Below are positions 7,389-16,052 of a DNA stretch of 64,000 bases, piece after piece (positions within the stretch are counted from its first letter, which is position 1; each line of letters opens with the position of its first letter). Location: the NCBI RefSeq assembly GCF_019352175.1, contig NZ_JACBYI010000028.1, positions 1 through 64,000 of the forward strand. Reading direction: 5' to 3'. The notes beneath the pieces are model-generated. The model did no database searches and was not told the origin of the DNA. It saw only the letters and a program-made list of their open reading frames with translations. Both the position numbers and the translations under genes were made by a program. This DNA comes from Paenibacillus sp. S150 (GTDB taxonomy: Bacteria; Bacillota; Bacilli; Paenibacillales; Paenibacillaceae).

Positions 7389-9392
7389 ATGTCAGAACAG
7401 AAAGCATACGAGCGCAAGGACAATCGTGTGCTGTTGCAGGACACTATGCAATCACGCGGAGATATTGGCGATCCCGCCGCATGGCTTAGGGAAACGGATA
7501 TTGTATCCCATGATTTTCCTTACGCAGCCAAGTTGATTGCGGAAAGCTTCAGGGAGTGGCGCGGCTTGAGCGGGCCGGCGTTAGCGAAGTCATGGAACTG
7601 GTGTGTGCTTAATTTTGAAGGGAACCGCATAGATACTCTAGAGGATTCAGGCAGCCCGGAGCAGCGCTGGGAAGGCCAGTGGAAGGCGGCAATAACGGGG
7701 GCCCTGGGAACAAAGGCACTCTATGCGGCACATGGCCAGGCCGACGGGCAGGCGGTGTCCTTTATAATTATACCGGTATTCACACGCGGGCTGGGGGAAA
7801 TATTTGCCCTGCTCGGCTGTGTCATGCCACAGGAGCAATATGAACAAGGCGGCAGGCATACAGCGGAAGCCATGGCCATTCATTTTCAAACCTGCTTTTA
7901 CCACAGATTTGAACATGTGTTTGTATCCGATCTGGCTGGAGTGCATTTGCATGCGGAGCGTGAGAGCAGCAGACGCTCGCTGCTCTTCCAGATTGTGCAG
8001 CGTATGCACGACAACATAGATGTGGATGCCGTGCTTACGGAAGTCATCGACAGCATTTCGGCCATGTACCCGGGGGCCCGGCTTGAGCTTTTCATGTCGC
8101 AGGACCACCGCAGCACGCATCCGCAGGTCAAGCCGCTCCCGCTACGCTGGGGGAACGATGATGTGTGCGCAAGGGCGTTCAAGGACGGGCGTGTTTCTTT
8201 GTACACCGGACGCGAGGAGAATCATTTTGTTGAAATCGGTCTTCCGCTCGGCGGCAAGCAGGGAGTATATGGCGTATTTCATATGGTTATGGACAAACCG
8301 GCCTTTTCGGAGGTCGATTTGCGCTTTCTCTCCATGGTATCCGACACGGCGGGAACAGCGTTTGAGAATGCGAAGCTGTATGAGCGCTCCAATCAGCTGA
8401 TCCGCGAGCTGCGCATGAGCAATGAACTCACTCAGCGGTTGAATCAAAGCTTGCGCCTTGGCGATATATTTCAGTTTGCCTTTGAAGAACTGCTGGATAT
8501 GTTTGATGCCGACTATTGCTGTATTTTACATATGGATGAAGAAAAAGGCGGGCTTGAGGCAATCGCCTGCAATTATCAGCCGCTGCTGGGTGAAATTCTT
8601 GAAGTGAGTGAAGGGCTTGGGGGCCAGGTGTACTCTACAGGGGAGGCGCTTATTTTATCGGATTATCAGAGCGCTGCCGGAACGTATTCCCGGCTGATGG
8701 ACGCTACAGAATCCAACTCCCTGATCGCTACTCCGCTTAGTGTCGGAGGTGAGGTTCGCGGGGCGATTATGCTTGCCCACCGGGAGTCCCAATTCTTCTC
8801 CTATGACAGCTACAGGCTGCTTCAGGCCATGGCAGGCCATATTGGACTTGCTGTCGGCAATGCCCGCCTGCATGCCGAGGTAAGGCGTTTGGCGAACCGT
8901 GACAGTCTTACAGGGCTGTACGCGAGGCACTATCTGGACGAAGTGATCAAGGAGAAGCAGATCACAGATTTTTGCGGCTCCCTGATCGTTGTGGATATTG
9001 ATCAGTTCAAGATGGTCAATGACACATACGGTCACCAGAAGGGCGACAAAATTCTGGGGCAGGTCAGTGAAATCGTCAAGTCATCCATCCGGCAGGGGGA
9101 TATTGCCGCCAGATGGGGCGGGGAGGAGCTGGCCGTGTATTTGCCGCAGCTTGGCGTACAGCAGGCGGTATTTGTGGCCGAGCGCATCCGCAAGCGGGTA
9201 ATGGGCGAGACGGAGCCGCGTGTCACGGTCTCCTGCGGAATCGCCGAGTGGAGCTGGACAGATGACAAGGTGAGTGTGGAATCGCTCTTCTACCGGGCGG
9301 ACATGGCGCTTTATGAAGCGAAGAACAATGGCAGGAACCAGGTTGTGATTGATACCAAAGCCGAAATCAGTGCAAAGAATCCTTGGGCGTAA
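7389..9392 (+). CDS. GAF-GAF-GGDEF diguanylate cyclase (DgcP/YtrP-like)
   Basis: A 667-residue cytoplasmic protein with no membrane segments. An N-terminal sensor-like region is followed by two GAF domains (roughly residues 185-330 and 345-495) and a C-terminal GGDEF domain (about 500-655). The active-site signature is GGEEL, an accepted variant of GGDEF, and RQGD five residues before it matches the RxxD product-inhibition site. It should make cyclic di-GMP from GTP in response to an unknown GAF ligand. B. subtilis DgcP (YtrP) has the same architecture and also lies beside rpsD. The ATG is preceded by AAAGGGG. Confidence 0.9.
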   Translation: MSEQKAYERKDNRVLLQDTMQSRGDIGDPAAWLRETDIVSHDFPYAAKLIAESFREWRGLSGPALAKSWNWCVLNFEGNRIDTLEDSGSPEQRWEGQWKAAITGALGTKALYAAHGQADGQAVSFIIIPVFTRGLGEIFALLGCVMPQEQYEQGGRHTAEAMAIHFQTCFYHRFEHVFVSDLAGVHLHAERESSRRSLLFQIVQRMHDNIDVDAVLTEVIDSISAMYPGARLELFMSQDHRSTHPQVKPLPLRWGNDDVCARAFKDGRVSLYTGREENHFVEIGLPLGGKQGVYGVFHMVMDKPAFSEVDLRFLSMVSDTAGTAFENAKLYERSNQLIRELRMSNELTQRLNQSLRLGDIFQFAFEELLDMFDADYCCILHMDEEKGGLEAIACNYQPLLGEILEVSEGLGGQVYSTGEALILSDYQSAAGTYSRLMDATESNSLIATPLSVGGEVRGAIMLAHRESQFFSYDSYRLLQAMAGHIGLAVGNARLHAEVRRLANRDSLTGLYARHYLDEVIKEKQITDFCGSLIVVDIDQFKMVNDTYGHQKGDKILGQVSEIVKSSIRQGDIAARWGGEELAVYLPQLGVQQAVFVAERIRKRVMGETEPRVTVSCGIAEWSWTDDKVSVESLFYRADMALYEAKNNGRNQVVIDTKAEISAKNPWA

Positions 9393-9522
9393 GCCATGAG
9401 GGTTCTTTTTTTGCAGGGAAGCGGATGGCTTATGCCGGGGATGGTTATCGGGCGTATAAGCCTCAGCTGGCGGGAGACCCTAATGAAATATTCATATCCT
9501 TAACCGGAAAGGCCGGAATGCC

Positions 9523-10380
9523 ATGAGAAAATTTAACATCCGCTGGTTGGTTCTGACCACGCTGCTGCTTAGCTCCATCCTTTGCTCCGGCTGTGCCGCC
9601 GGAAATAAGAAATCTGCCGCAGAGAATCTCAATCTGGTCCTGGCTGGAATGGACGGAAGCGACGGGGTAACCTTTGAAGGCTCATCGTCACTCCTGCTTG
9701 GCGGCAAACCCGCCCCGGAGGCTGCAGTCTACTTTGGAGGAACTGTGGCGGACCATAACAAAGTGAGTCTTTATACGCTCCTGCCGGATGGGGATACGCC
9801 CAAAACGGCTGTCCGGTCCGAAGGGAATAAGCTGAAGTCAAGCTCGGAAGGAGCTCCGGCCTACTATACCAAGCTGGAAAAAAAAGACGGCGAGTGGGCA
9901 CTGCTGTCGGAAGCCGGTACCGCCGGAGGGGACAGCCCGCTGCCTGCGCTTAATCCGCTCCGCCAGCTTGAGGAGCTGCAGAGCCTCGAAAAGAAGGTGA
10001 CCGAGGAAGCCGGTGCAGCAAGGGGAACCAGAGTGCTGCGCATCGAGCTGAGCAACGCGGAGGCGAACAGGCAGCTGGCCACCGAGCTGACCAGGCAGAT
10101 GGAGGCGATTCGTCCTGAAGCGTCCGCCTCTGGACTGAAGGCTGCGGACAAGGGGCTGGAGTCTTTGCAGCTGCTGTGGGTCCAGAAGAACAAGGAGCTG
10201 CAGGAGAAGCTGAAGCAGGCGTCGGTCGAGACAGTATACTATTTGAAGGCGGATACGAAACGCAACCTTCCCAAACGTCTGAGCTGTACCCGAAAGGTGA
10301 GTTATTCCGGAGTCCAGGGGGCAGCCGCCGCTGAGGAAGAAATTTATTTAACAGAGGTCAATTTTTATGGGTACAAGTGA
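9523..10380 (+). CDS. putative lipoprotein of unknown function
   Basis: A 285-residue protein with a basic N terminus, a hydrophobic stretch (LVLTTLLLSSIL) and a cysteine at residue 24 in the context LCSGC, which looks like a lipobox although position -3 is cysteine rather than the usual leucine. It would be anchored outside the membrane. The rest is hydrophilic, with a helical region rich in Glu and Lys (residues 140-240). I do not recognise a family. A GGAAAGG precedes the ATG. It lies in the same direction as the cyclase upstream, 130 bases away, and may be read separately. Confidence 0.75.
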   Translation: MRKFNIRWLVLTTLLLSSILCSGCAAGNKKSAAENLNLVLAGMDGSDGVTFEGSSSLLLGGKPAPEAAVYFGGTVADHNKVSLYTLLPDGDTPKTAVRSEGNKLKSSSEGAPAYYTKLEKKDGEWALLSEAGTAGGDSPLPALNPLRQLEELQSLEKKVTEEAGAARGTRVLRIELSNAEANRQLATELTRQMEAIRPEASASGLKAADKGLESLQLLWVQKNKELQEKLKQASVETVYYLKADTKRNLPKRLSCTRKVSYSGVQGAAAAEEEIYLTEVNFYGYK

Positions 10381-10390
10381 ACCGGATACC

Positions 10391-10418
10391 TTGCGCTCTA
10401 TTACGGGCGTGCTACAAT
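10391..10418 (+). promoter_or_regulatory. candidate promoter of the M29 aminopeptidase gene
   Basis: TTGCGC, a 16-base spacer and TACAAT lie just after the lipoprotein stop codon and 44 bases before the aminopeptidase ATG. Confidence 0.5.
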
Positions 10419-10461
10419 ATAACAGTGTGTCATTATCAGCAAGAGGAAGGAAGAGAGAAGA

Positions 10462-11577
10462 ATGAAGGATCCGAGGATTCAAAAGCTTGCGGAGAATCTT
10501 GTGGGCTACTCCGTAAACGTGCAGCCGGGCGAGAATGTGCTCGTCGAAATGATCGGCAGCGAAAGAGATTTGATCAAGGCTGTGGTGGAGGAAGTGGGCA
10601 AAGCCGGAGGGCGTGCATTTGTGCAGCTTACCGACCGGACCGTCCTGCGCAGCATGCTTAAATATGCAACCCGTGAAGGTCTTGAAGCCTGGGCGGAGAT
10701 CGATTTGAACCGGATGAAGCAAATGGACTGCTATATCGGCATCCGCGCAGGGGAGAATGTCAATGATCTTTCGGACGTTCCGGAAGAGAATATGAAGCTG
10801 TACAACTCCCTCTATTCCCACCCGGTACATAGCGAGCAGCGCGTCAAGCACACCAAATGGGTTGTTCTGCGGTATCCTAATGCAAGCATGGCGCAGCTGG
10901 CCAATACGACCACTGAAGCATTTGAGGACTTCTATTTTGAGGTCTGCAATCTGGATTATGCCAAAATGGATAAAGCCCAGGATGCGCTGGCTGATTTGAT
11001 GCGCAGAACGGATAAGGTCCGCATCGCCGGACCGGGAACGGAGCTTACATTCTCCATTAAGGGAATTGGCGCAGAGAAATGCTCCGGCCAAAAAAACATT
11101 CCGGACGGCGAGGTTTACAGCGCTCCTGTCCGCGATTCTGTACATGGAACGATCAGCTATAACGCGGCAACGATCTACAACGGTGTCACCTTCGAAAATG
11201 TGAAATTCAAATTCGAAAACGGCAAAATTGTTGAAGCCACCAGCAACGATACCGATCGTCTGAATGAAATTCTGGATTCCGATGATGGCGCGCGCCATAT
11301 TGGCGAATTTGCGATCGGCTTCAATCCCCGCATTTTGCATCCGATGAAGGACATTCTGTTCGATGAGAAAATCGCGGGCAGCCTGCACTTCACGCCGGGC
11401 CAAGCATATGATGTAACAGATAACGGGAACCGTTCCTCGATTCACTGGGATCTCGTCCTGATTCAACGGCCTGAATACGGCGGGGGCGAAATCTATTTCG
11501 ACGATGTGCTGATCCGCAAAGATGGAATCTTTGTTCTTCCGGAGCTGGAAGGTCTGAACCCCGAGAATCTGAAATAA
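10462..11577 (+). CDS. M29-family metallo-aminopeptidase
   Basis: A 371-residue peptidase of the AmpS/PepS/aminopeptidase T family, which removes N-terminal residues from peptides in the cytoplasm using a pair of metal ions. The expected metal ligands are visible: the glutamate in NIPDGEVY, the glutamate and histidine in ARHIGEFAIG, and the histidine and aspartate in SSIHWDLVL. The length is close to the usual 370-410. The ATG follows GGAAGGAAGAGAGA. It appears to be a single-gene unit with its own promoter. Confidence 0.93.
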   Translation: MKDPRIQKLAENLVGYSVNVQPGENVLVEMIGSERDLIKAVVEEVGKAGGRAFVQLTDRTVLRSMLKYATREGLEAWAEIDLNRMKQMDCYIGIRAGENVNDLSDVPEENMKLYNSLYSHPVHSEQRVKHTKWVVLRYPNASMAQLANTTTEAFEDFYFEVCNLDYAKMDKAQDALADLMRRTDKVRIAGPGTELTFSIKGIGAEKCSGQKNIPDGEVYSAPVRDSVHGTISYNAATIYNGVTFENVKFKFENGKIVEATSNDTDRLNEILDSDDGARHIGEFAIGFNPRILHPMKDILFDEKIAGSLHFTPGQAYDVTDNGNRSSIHWDLVLIQRPEYGGGEIYFDDVLIRKDGIFVLPELEGLNPENLK

Positions 11578-11673
11578 AATGTAATATTCCTTGCGTGAGT
11601 AAGCGGATTCAATGTATCATGGAATTGGTTACAAAAGACTTAAGCTTTATATTCAAGTTGCGGAGGGATTCCT

Positions 11674-11919
11674 ATGTCCAGTAACAATGCGGCAATCGTG
11701 GATATTGCCCAAACGGCAAGCCAGTTCAACTCATCTATCGTTCTTCAGGCAGACAACAAGTACATCGATGTTAAGAGTATTCTCGGCCTGTTTACCACTC
11801 TTGTATCCAGTCAAAGCTACGAGCTGCATGTTCATGGCGCAGACGCCGAGGAAGCCAAAAAGGCAATGAGCGAAGTTTTTGCCAAGCACGGATTAAATTT
11901 TACAGTGGTAACGGAATAA
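11674..11919 (+). CDS. short HPr-like protein without the catalytic histidine
   Basis: An 81-residue protein whose sequence from residue 12 on aligns with HPr/Crh: AQTASQFNSSIVL, then DVKSILGLFTTLV, which holds the serine (Ser35) equivalent to regulatory Ser46, then the GADAEEAKKAM helix. The first beta strand and the loop carrying His15 of normal HPr are missing; an upstream in-frame stop and a good GGAGGG before this ATG show that the short start is real. It cannot carry phosphate for the PTS as HPr does. Like Crh it might act in carbon regulation through the serine, but this is inference. A strong terminator follows. Confidence 0.8.
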   Translation: MSSNNAAIVDIAQTASQFNSSIVLQADNKYIDVKSILGLFTTLVSSQSYELHVHGADAEEAKKAMSEVFAKHGLNFTVVTE

Positions 11920-11938
11920 TCTGATTATTCTCGTAGGA

Positions 11939-11967
11939 CGCTCTGCCTGTGCGGCAGGGCGTTTTTT
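11939..11967 (+). terminator. terminator of the HPr-like gene
   Basis: CGCTCTGCC (11939-11947) pairs with GGCAGGGCG (11953-11961), one G-T pair, with a 5-base loop and six T residues after it. Confidence 0.93.
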
Positions 11968-11980
11968 CTATAAAATACAA

Positions 11981-12072
11981 GACTTATATGCTGCCCGCAA
12001 GAATCTGTCCTTCTGCTTCTTGCTGAAGCCATACCCTCCTTTGAGAAGAAAGGCGAAGGTATTTCTGGTTGA
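11981..12072 (+). repeat. interspersed stem-loop repeat, copy 3 (diverged)
   Basis: It has the GACTTATATG left end and CTTCTTGCTGAAGCC...ATTTCTGGTTG arms of the family, but the centre (CCCTCCTTTGAGAAGAAAGG) is diverged and pairs poorly. It lies between the HPr-like gene's terminator and the ylaN promoter. Confidence 0.65.
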
Positions 12073-12087
12073 TTATTAACTGCATTC

Positions 12088-12116
12088 TTGTATTGGGTTC
12101 CGATTTCGACTAATAT
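12088..12116 (+). promoter_or_regulatory. candidate sigma-A promoter of ylaN
   Basis: TTGTAT, a 17-base spacer and TAATAT, ending 52 bases before the ylaN ATG. Confidence 0.45.
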
Positions 12117-12168
12117 TAAACTAAATAGCAATAGTAACTGTAACTTTTGGACATGGGGGGGATAATGC

Positions 12169-12474
12169 ATGACTTCATCGGATTTGCAGGAACAGCTTAA
12201 TCTAAGAGCGATCACTCTTCTACAAGAAGATGCCGATAAAATTCAGAAGCTCATCGAAGTGCAGATGGAGAATCTGGCGACCCGTTACTGCCCTCTCTAT
12301 GAGGAAGTGCTGGATACCCAGATGTACGGCTTCTCCAGAGAGGTCGATTTTGCGGTCAGGGCAGGGCTGGTGCCGGAGCTTACGGGCAAGCTGGTGCTGA
12401 GTGAGCTTGAGCGCAACTTGGCTGTGCTGTACGAGGCGCTGAACAAGAAGGCTGAAGAGCGCGAGATGCTGTAA
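12169..12474 (+). CDS. ylaN: YlaN family protein (iron/Fur-linked)
   Basis: A 101-residue cytoplasmic protein clearly of the YlaN (DUF1507) family, with the signature CPLYEEVLDTQMYGFSREVD and a mainly helical make-up. In B. subtilis and Staphylococcus aureus YlaN binds iron and interacts with the Fur repressor, and it is needed when iron is low. GGGGGGAT precedes the ATG. In B. subtilis ylaN lies next to ftsW; here ftsW is 1.7 kb away with two genes between. Confidence 0.92.
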   Translation: MTSSDLQEQLNLRAITLLQEDADKIQKLIEVQMENLATRYCPLYEEVLDTQMYGFSREVDFAVRAGLVPELTGKLVLSELERNLAVLYEALNKKAEEREML

Positions 12475-12488
12475 TCTCTAACCATTCA

Positions 12489-12530
12489 AAAAGCACATGG
12501 AGACCGTTGGTCTGCCATGTGCTTTTTTTT
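12489..12530 (+). terminator. bidirectional terminator between ylaN and the Ca2+/H+ exchanger
   Basis: AGCACATGG (12492-12500) and CCATGTGCT (12515-12523) form a 9-base stem with T-runs on both strands. The stop codon of the convergent exchanger gene lies inside the T-run. Confidence 0.9.
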
Positions 12531-13653
12531 ATACGAGATAGAAGGAAACGCCAAGAATCATATACACTGCAAGCAGCAGCAAGCCCTCATACCAGTTGGT
12601 TGCTCCGTCCTGAATGATTGATTTGGCGATGAAGACAGAGACCGCGATAGCGACAATCTCTATGGTGGTGAAGACTATATCCATTGTGTTGCCCATGAAA
12701 TAGCTGGCAAAGATCAGGACCGGAGCAACGAACAAGGCAATCTGCAGGCTGCTGCCGACGGCAATTTCTACTGCTGCGCCAATTTTGTTCTTCAAGGCAA
12801 GCATGATTGCGGCGCTGTGCTCTGCGGCATTGCCGATGATGGCTACCAGGAAGGCGCCGACAAACAGCTCGCTGAAGCCAAAGCGCTCGGTCAATGTTTC
12901 CAGTGTGCCGACCAGCCATTCGCTGACGAAGGCGACCATAACCGTTGCCAGCACCAGATAGGTAATGGACCGGCTCATCGACCAGGCAGGCTTATGCTCA
13001 TTCGGCAGCTCTTCTTCATTGTCCACTGTAACGTCCGCCAGGTATTTCTTGTGCGTAATCATGGAGAAGATCAGCCAGGCCATGTAAGCGGCGATCAGCA
13101 GCCCTGCGACCACCAGACTGAGCACATCCGTATCCCTGTCGGTAATGGAGTGGGTATTGAAGAACATGGCGGGAACAAATAGGGCGATGACCGCCACGAT
13201 CATCAGGGAGCCGTTCAGTCCGGCAAGCGTAACATTGAAGTTCTGAATCTTGAATTTCATGCCGCCGGCAAAAATGCTTAGGCCCAGCACCAGCAGCAGA
13301 TTGCCGATGATTGAGCCGGTGAGGCTGGCCTTGACCATGTCAAACAGCCCTTCCTTCACCAGGAAAAAGGCGATGATCAGCTCGGCTGCGTTGCCGAAGG
13401 TGGCATTAAGAAAGCCCCCCAGCCGCTGTCCGGCATAGTGGGCTACACTTTCTGTAGCCCGGCCCAGAAAGCCGGCTACAAAAACGACCGATATGGCGGA
13501 GAGCACGAATTGCAGCGTGTGGTCCCAGTCCGCATAGTGTCCGATGGCGCTGAGGAGAAAGGTGATTCCCAGCAGCGCCGGAGAGATCCATTTTTTCAAG
13601 TAAGGCACACTCCAGTTCTGTATGTAGGTTGAATTCATAATCAATATACCCAA
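12529..13653 (-). CDS. Ca2+/H+ exchanger (CaCA family, CAX type)
   Basis: A 374-residue membrane protein with about eleven membrane segments and the two inverted CaCA repeats, each with its signature: FGNAAELIIAFF and IGNAAEHSAAIM. It should export calcium in exchange for protons, as B. subtilis ChaA (YfkE) does. An acidic loop (VDNEEELPNEHKP) separates the halves. The start is uncertain: TTG 13653 has AGGAA close by, while ATG 13638, five codons in, has no good ribosome binding site. Confidence 0.92.
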   Translation of the reverse strand: MGILIMNSTYIQNWSVPYLKKWISPALLGITFLLSAIGHYADWDHTLQFVLSAISVVFVAGFLGRATESVAHYAGQRLGGFLNATFGNAAELIIAFFLVKEGLFDMVKASLTGSIIGNLLLVLGLSIFAGGMKFKIQNFNVTLAGLNGSLMIVAVIALFVPAMFFNTHSITDRDTDVLSLVVAGLLIAAYMAWLIFSMITHKKYLADVTVDNEEELPNEHKPAWSMSRSITYLVLATVMVAFVSEWLVGTLETLTERFGFSELFVGAFLVAIIGNAAEHSAAIMLALKNKIGAAVEIAVGSSLQIALFVAPVLIFASYFMGNTMDIVFTTIEIVAIAVSVFIAKSIIQDGATNWYEGLLLLAVYMILGVSFYLV

Positions 13654-13691
13654 ATTGTTCCTGAGTGTAAACGGGAATACGAGAAAGTCAT

Positions 13692-13721
13692 TTGCTTTTT
13701 GGCCTGTATTCGAATTACAAT
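13692..13721 (+). promoter_or_regulatory. candidate promoter of the Asp23 gene
   Basis: TTGCTT, an 18-base spacer and TACAAT, 30 bases before the ATG. Confidence 0.4.
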
Positions 13722-13751
13722 AATTGATAATGAGTGTAGGGGGGTTATGGC

Positions 13752-14117
13752 ATGGCAGAACAACTTCAACTGGAAATGGGTAACATACGGATATCTAATG
13801 ACGTCGTCTCGAAGATTGCCGGATTGGCTGCCTTGGAGACCCCGGGAATCGCGGCCATGTCCGGCGGATTGTCCGAGGGCTGGGCCAAGCGGCTCAGCGG
13901 CAAGAACGTGCAGAAGGGTGTAACTGTTGAAGTAGGACAGCTTGAAGCCGCGGTAGACCTGCGCATCATCGTTCTTTATGAAACTCCGATTCACGAAGTG
14001 TGCCGGATGCTTCAGCAGAATGTACGTGAGGCTGTGGAGAGCATGACGGGGCTTCATATTGTTGAAGTCAACGTTAAGGTGGAAGGCGTTGCCTTTAAGA
14101 ACGACGAAATATCGTAA
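13752..14117 (+). CDS. Asp23/Gls24 family protein
   Basis: A 121-residue protein of the Asp23 family (IRISNDVVSKIAGLAALETPGIAAM, then VTVEVGQLEAAVDLRIIVLYETPIHEV). Members are envelope-stress or membrane-associated proteins of Gram-positive bacteria; YloU and YqhY of B. subtilis are relatives and YqhY is linked to lipid synthesis. AGGGGGGT precedes the ATG. It is a single gene here. The YloU paralogue normally found between rpmB and fakA is absent from that place in this window, so this could be its relocated counterpart, but I cannot tell which orthologue it is. Confidence 0.88.
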   Translation: MAEQLQLEMGNIRISNDVVSKIAGLAALETPGIAAMSGGLSEGWAKRLSGKNVQKGVTVEVGQLEAAVDLRIIVLYETPIHEVCRMLQQNVREAVESMTGLHIVEVNVKVEGVAFKNDEIS

Positions 14118-14145
14118 GCGTTGCGGAAGGCAGCCTGCTGGCAAG

Positions 14146-14196
14146 AAACGCAAAAGGCAGTCCGGGAGGTTATCCCCGGACTGCCTTTTGCGTTGT
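14146..14196 (+). terminator. long hairpin between the Asp23 gene and ftsW
   Basis: ACGCAAAAGGCAGTCCGGG (14148-14166) and its complement (14175-14193) form a 19-base perfect stem with an 8-base loop between two convergent genes. There is no long T-run, though the stem itself has A/T blocks. Confidence 0.75.
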
Positions 14197-14223
14197 TGCG
14201 ATGAAAAGGGCATTTATGCAGCG

Positions 14224-15468
14224 TCAGCGGGCACGAACCTGCCTAACGGTAGTAACAGATTTCGTTACCTCTTCTTTGGACGGCCGGTTGGTCTCTCTGG
14301 AAATGCTGAGCATAATGCCCATGGACAGCATCGTTACGAGCAGCGAGGAGCCGCCATAGCTGATAAACGGAAGAGTTACCCCGGTAAGCGGGATCGTCTT
14401 GGTGACCCCGCCGATATTGACAAAGGCCTGAATGGCAATCAGACCCATAACCCCGATGCCGACCAGGGTCCCGAAGGGGTCCGTGCAGCGAAGAGCGATC
14501 AGGATGCCCCGCCAGATGAAATAAAGGTATACCAGCAAAAAGATGGATGTCCCCGCAAATCCCAGTTCTTCCCCAATGACGGCAAAGATGAAGTCGGTAT
14601 AAGGATATGGAAGGTAGTGCAGCTTCTGGATACTCTGGCCGAAGCCTGAACCGCTGGTCCCGCCCTCACCCAGGGCAATCAAGGATTGAATGATATTAAA
14701 CCCGGTATCCTCTGCATCCGCAAGCGGATCAAGAAACGCGGTAATCCGGTCTTTTTTGTAGTCCTGGTTGATTGAAGCAGTCTCTGAAGGCGGCGACAGG
14801 GAGTCAATAACTGTTTTGGTGCCCATTACAAGCCCGACACCCAGCACCAGCAATGCAACAGAAGCCATTATATGCTTCATGCTGGCACCGCCTGCGTAGA
14901 TGACAAGCCCGCTGGTCGCCACAAGGATAAGGCAAGAACCCAAATCCGGCTGCATCATGATGAGGCCGGCGACAATCCCGACAATGACCATCACCGGAAT
15001 ATAGCCTGTGCGCAAGTCTCTCAGCCGTTCGCCCTTTTTGGTGATCAGGGCGGACAGATAAAGGATAATGGAGATTTTGGCCAGCTCCGTGGGCTGAATG
15101 CCAAGTCCTCCGATGCTGAGCCAGCTTTTGGCACCGTTTATTTTCTCCGTGGATGCCACAAAGAGCAGCAGAACCAGCGTGATTATGAAGATCGGGGCAT
15201 ACCATTTCTTGAATTTACTGTAGTGGATATTCATCGTTACAAACATTACGATGGTTCCAAGCACGACCCAGATAATCTGGCGTTTTACAAAATATAAGGG
15301 GTCATTTCCGAATTTCTCGCTGGCCAGGGTAAGGCTGGAGCTGGAGCTGAAAACCATTACCAGTCCAAAGCCGACAAGCAGGAGAGTCAGAATAAGCAGC
15401 TGGAAATCGGGCGTTCCTCTTTTGGGCAGGCTGACATTTTTTTTCGTCGTTCCCTTTACAGTGCTCAA
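14224..15468 (-). CDS. ftsW: septal peptidoglycan glycosyltransferase FtsW (SEDS family)
   Basis: A 414-residue protein with about ten membrane segments, typical of SEDS polymerases (B. subtilis FtsW has 403). It polymerises lipid II at the division septum together with a class B PBP. The conserved loop PYTDFIFAVIGEELGFAG holds the catalytic aspartate, and the C-terminal VTLPFISYGGSS motif is intact. FtsW is preferred over RodA or SpoVE because of the ylaN neighbourhood. The gene starts with TTG overlapping the TGA of yugN (TTGA), so it is translationally coupled to it. Confidence 0.9.
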   Translation of the reverse strand: MSTVKGTTKKNVSLPKRGTPDFQLLILTLLLVGFGLVMVFSSSSSLTLASEKFGNDPLYFVKRQIIWVVLGTIVMFVTMNIHYSKFKKWYAPIFIITLVLLLFVASTEKINGAKSWLSIGGLGIQPTELAKISIILYLSALITKKGERLRDLRTGYIPVMVIVGIVAGLIMMQPDLGSCLILVATSGLVIYAGGASMKHIMASVALLVLGVGLVMGTKTVIDSLSPPSETASINQDYKKDRITAFLDPLADAEDTGFNIIQSLIALGEGGTSGSGFGQSIQKLHYLPYPYTDFIFAVIGEELGFAGTSIFLLVYLYFIWRGILIALRCTDPFGTLVGIGVMGLIAIQAFVNIGGVTKTIPLTGVTLPFISYGGSSLLVTMLSMGIMLSISRETNRPSKEEVTKSVTTVRQVRAR

Positions 15469-15812
15469 GCCTCCAGCAGCGCTTTCAGTTCAAGGATGTG
15501 CTTCGCGGCATCATCCAGAACAGGCTTGGGTACCGGAGCTTCATACTCCAGACCATGGGGAAAGGTGGCTTTGCCCAAGTAAACGGCTTCAATCGCCAGC
15601 ACGGCGTCCGACTTCTCCAGCTTGCCTTCGACAGCGCGTGTGTTGATCCGCAAGAAATAATCCCCGCCGTTCTGCGTGTCTTCTATCTTGCAGTCGTAAG
15701 TGGCACGGTAATATTCCCACTGCCAGCGGATGAATCCGGCTTTGGCCGCACTTTCGTCCAGATAAAGAAGGTCGCTCTTCAAACCAACGAGGCCCGTGTT
15801 CTCAAATATCAT
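15465..15812 (-). CDS. YugN-like family protein
   Basis: A 115-residue soluble protein of the YugN family, function unknown. Recognisable stretches are ENTGLVGLKSDLLYLDE and KATFPHGLEYEAPVP. Two ATGs compete: 15821 lies only two bases from AAGGGGG, while 15812 is at a better distance, so I use 15812. It is the first gene of a two-gene unit and overlaps the ftsW start by four bases; the link with ftsW suggests co-expression, not necessarily shared function. Confidence 0.78.
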   Translation of the reverse strand: MIFENTGLVGLKSDLLYLDESAAKAGFIRWQWEYYRATYDCKIEDTQNGGDYFLRINTRAVEGKLEKSDAVLAIEAVYLGKATFPHGLEYEAPVPKPVLDDAAKHILELKALLEA

Positions 15813-16052
15813 AGCGCACATATCCCCCTTATGAAGTATAATGATAAATTCATGACCAATTATTATAGATGTTCCTTCTCATGATAGTATGTTTCCCGGG
15901 GTTGTGCAAGGCGTGCCGGAGCTATTGGTACCCTCTTTTTTGTGTTTCTGCTACAATAATAGAAATATAGCCCTAAGGGCTGAATGGAAGAAGAACGGAA
16001 GGCTCTGGAGGCCTGTCCGAAGCGGGAATCAGAAGAAGGGAATGGAGATTAT

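Noticed and set aside
10348..11466. 372-codon open frame on the minus strand
   Set aside because: It lies opposite the M29 aminopeptidase gene, has no ribosome binding site and no family resemblance; it is a shadow of the real gene.
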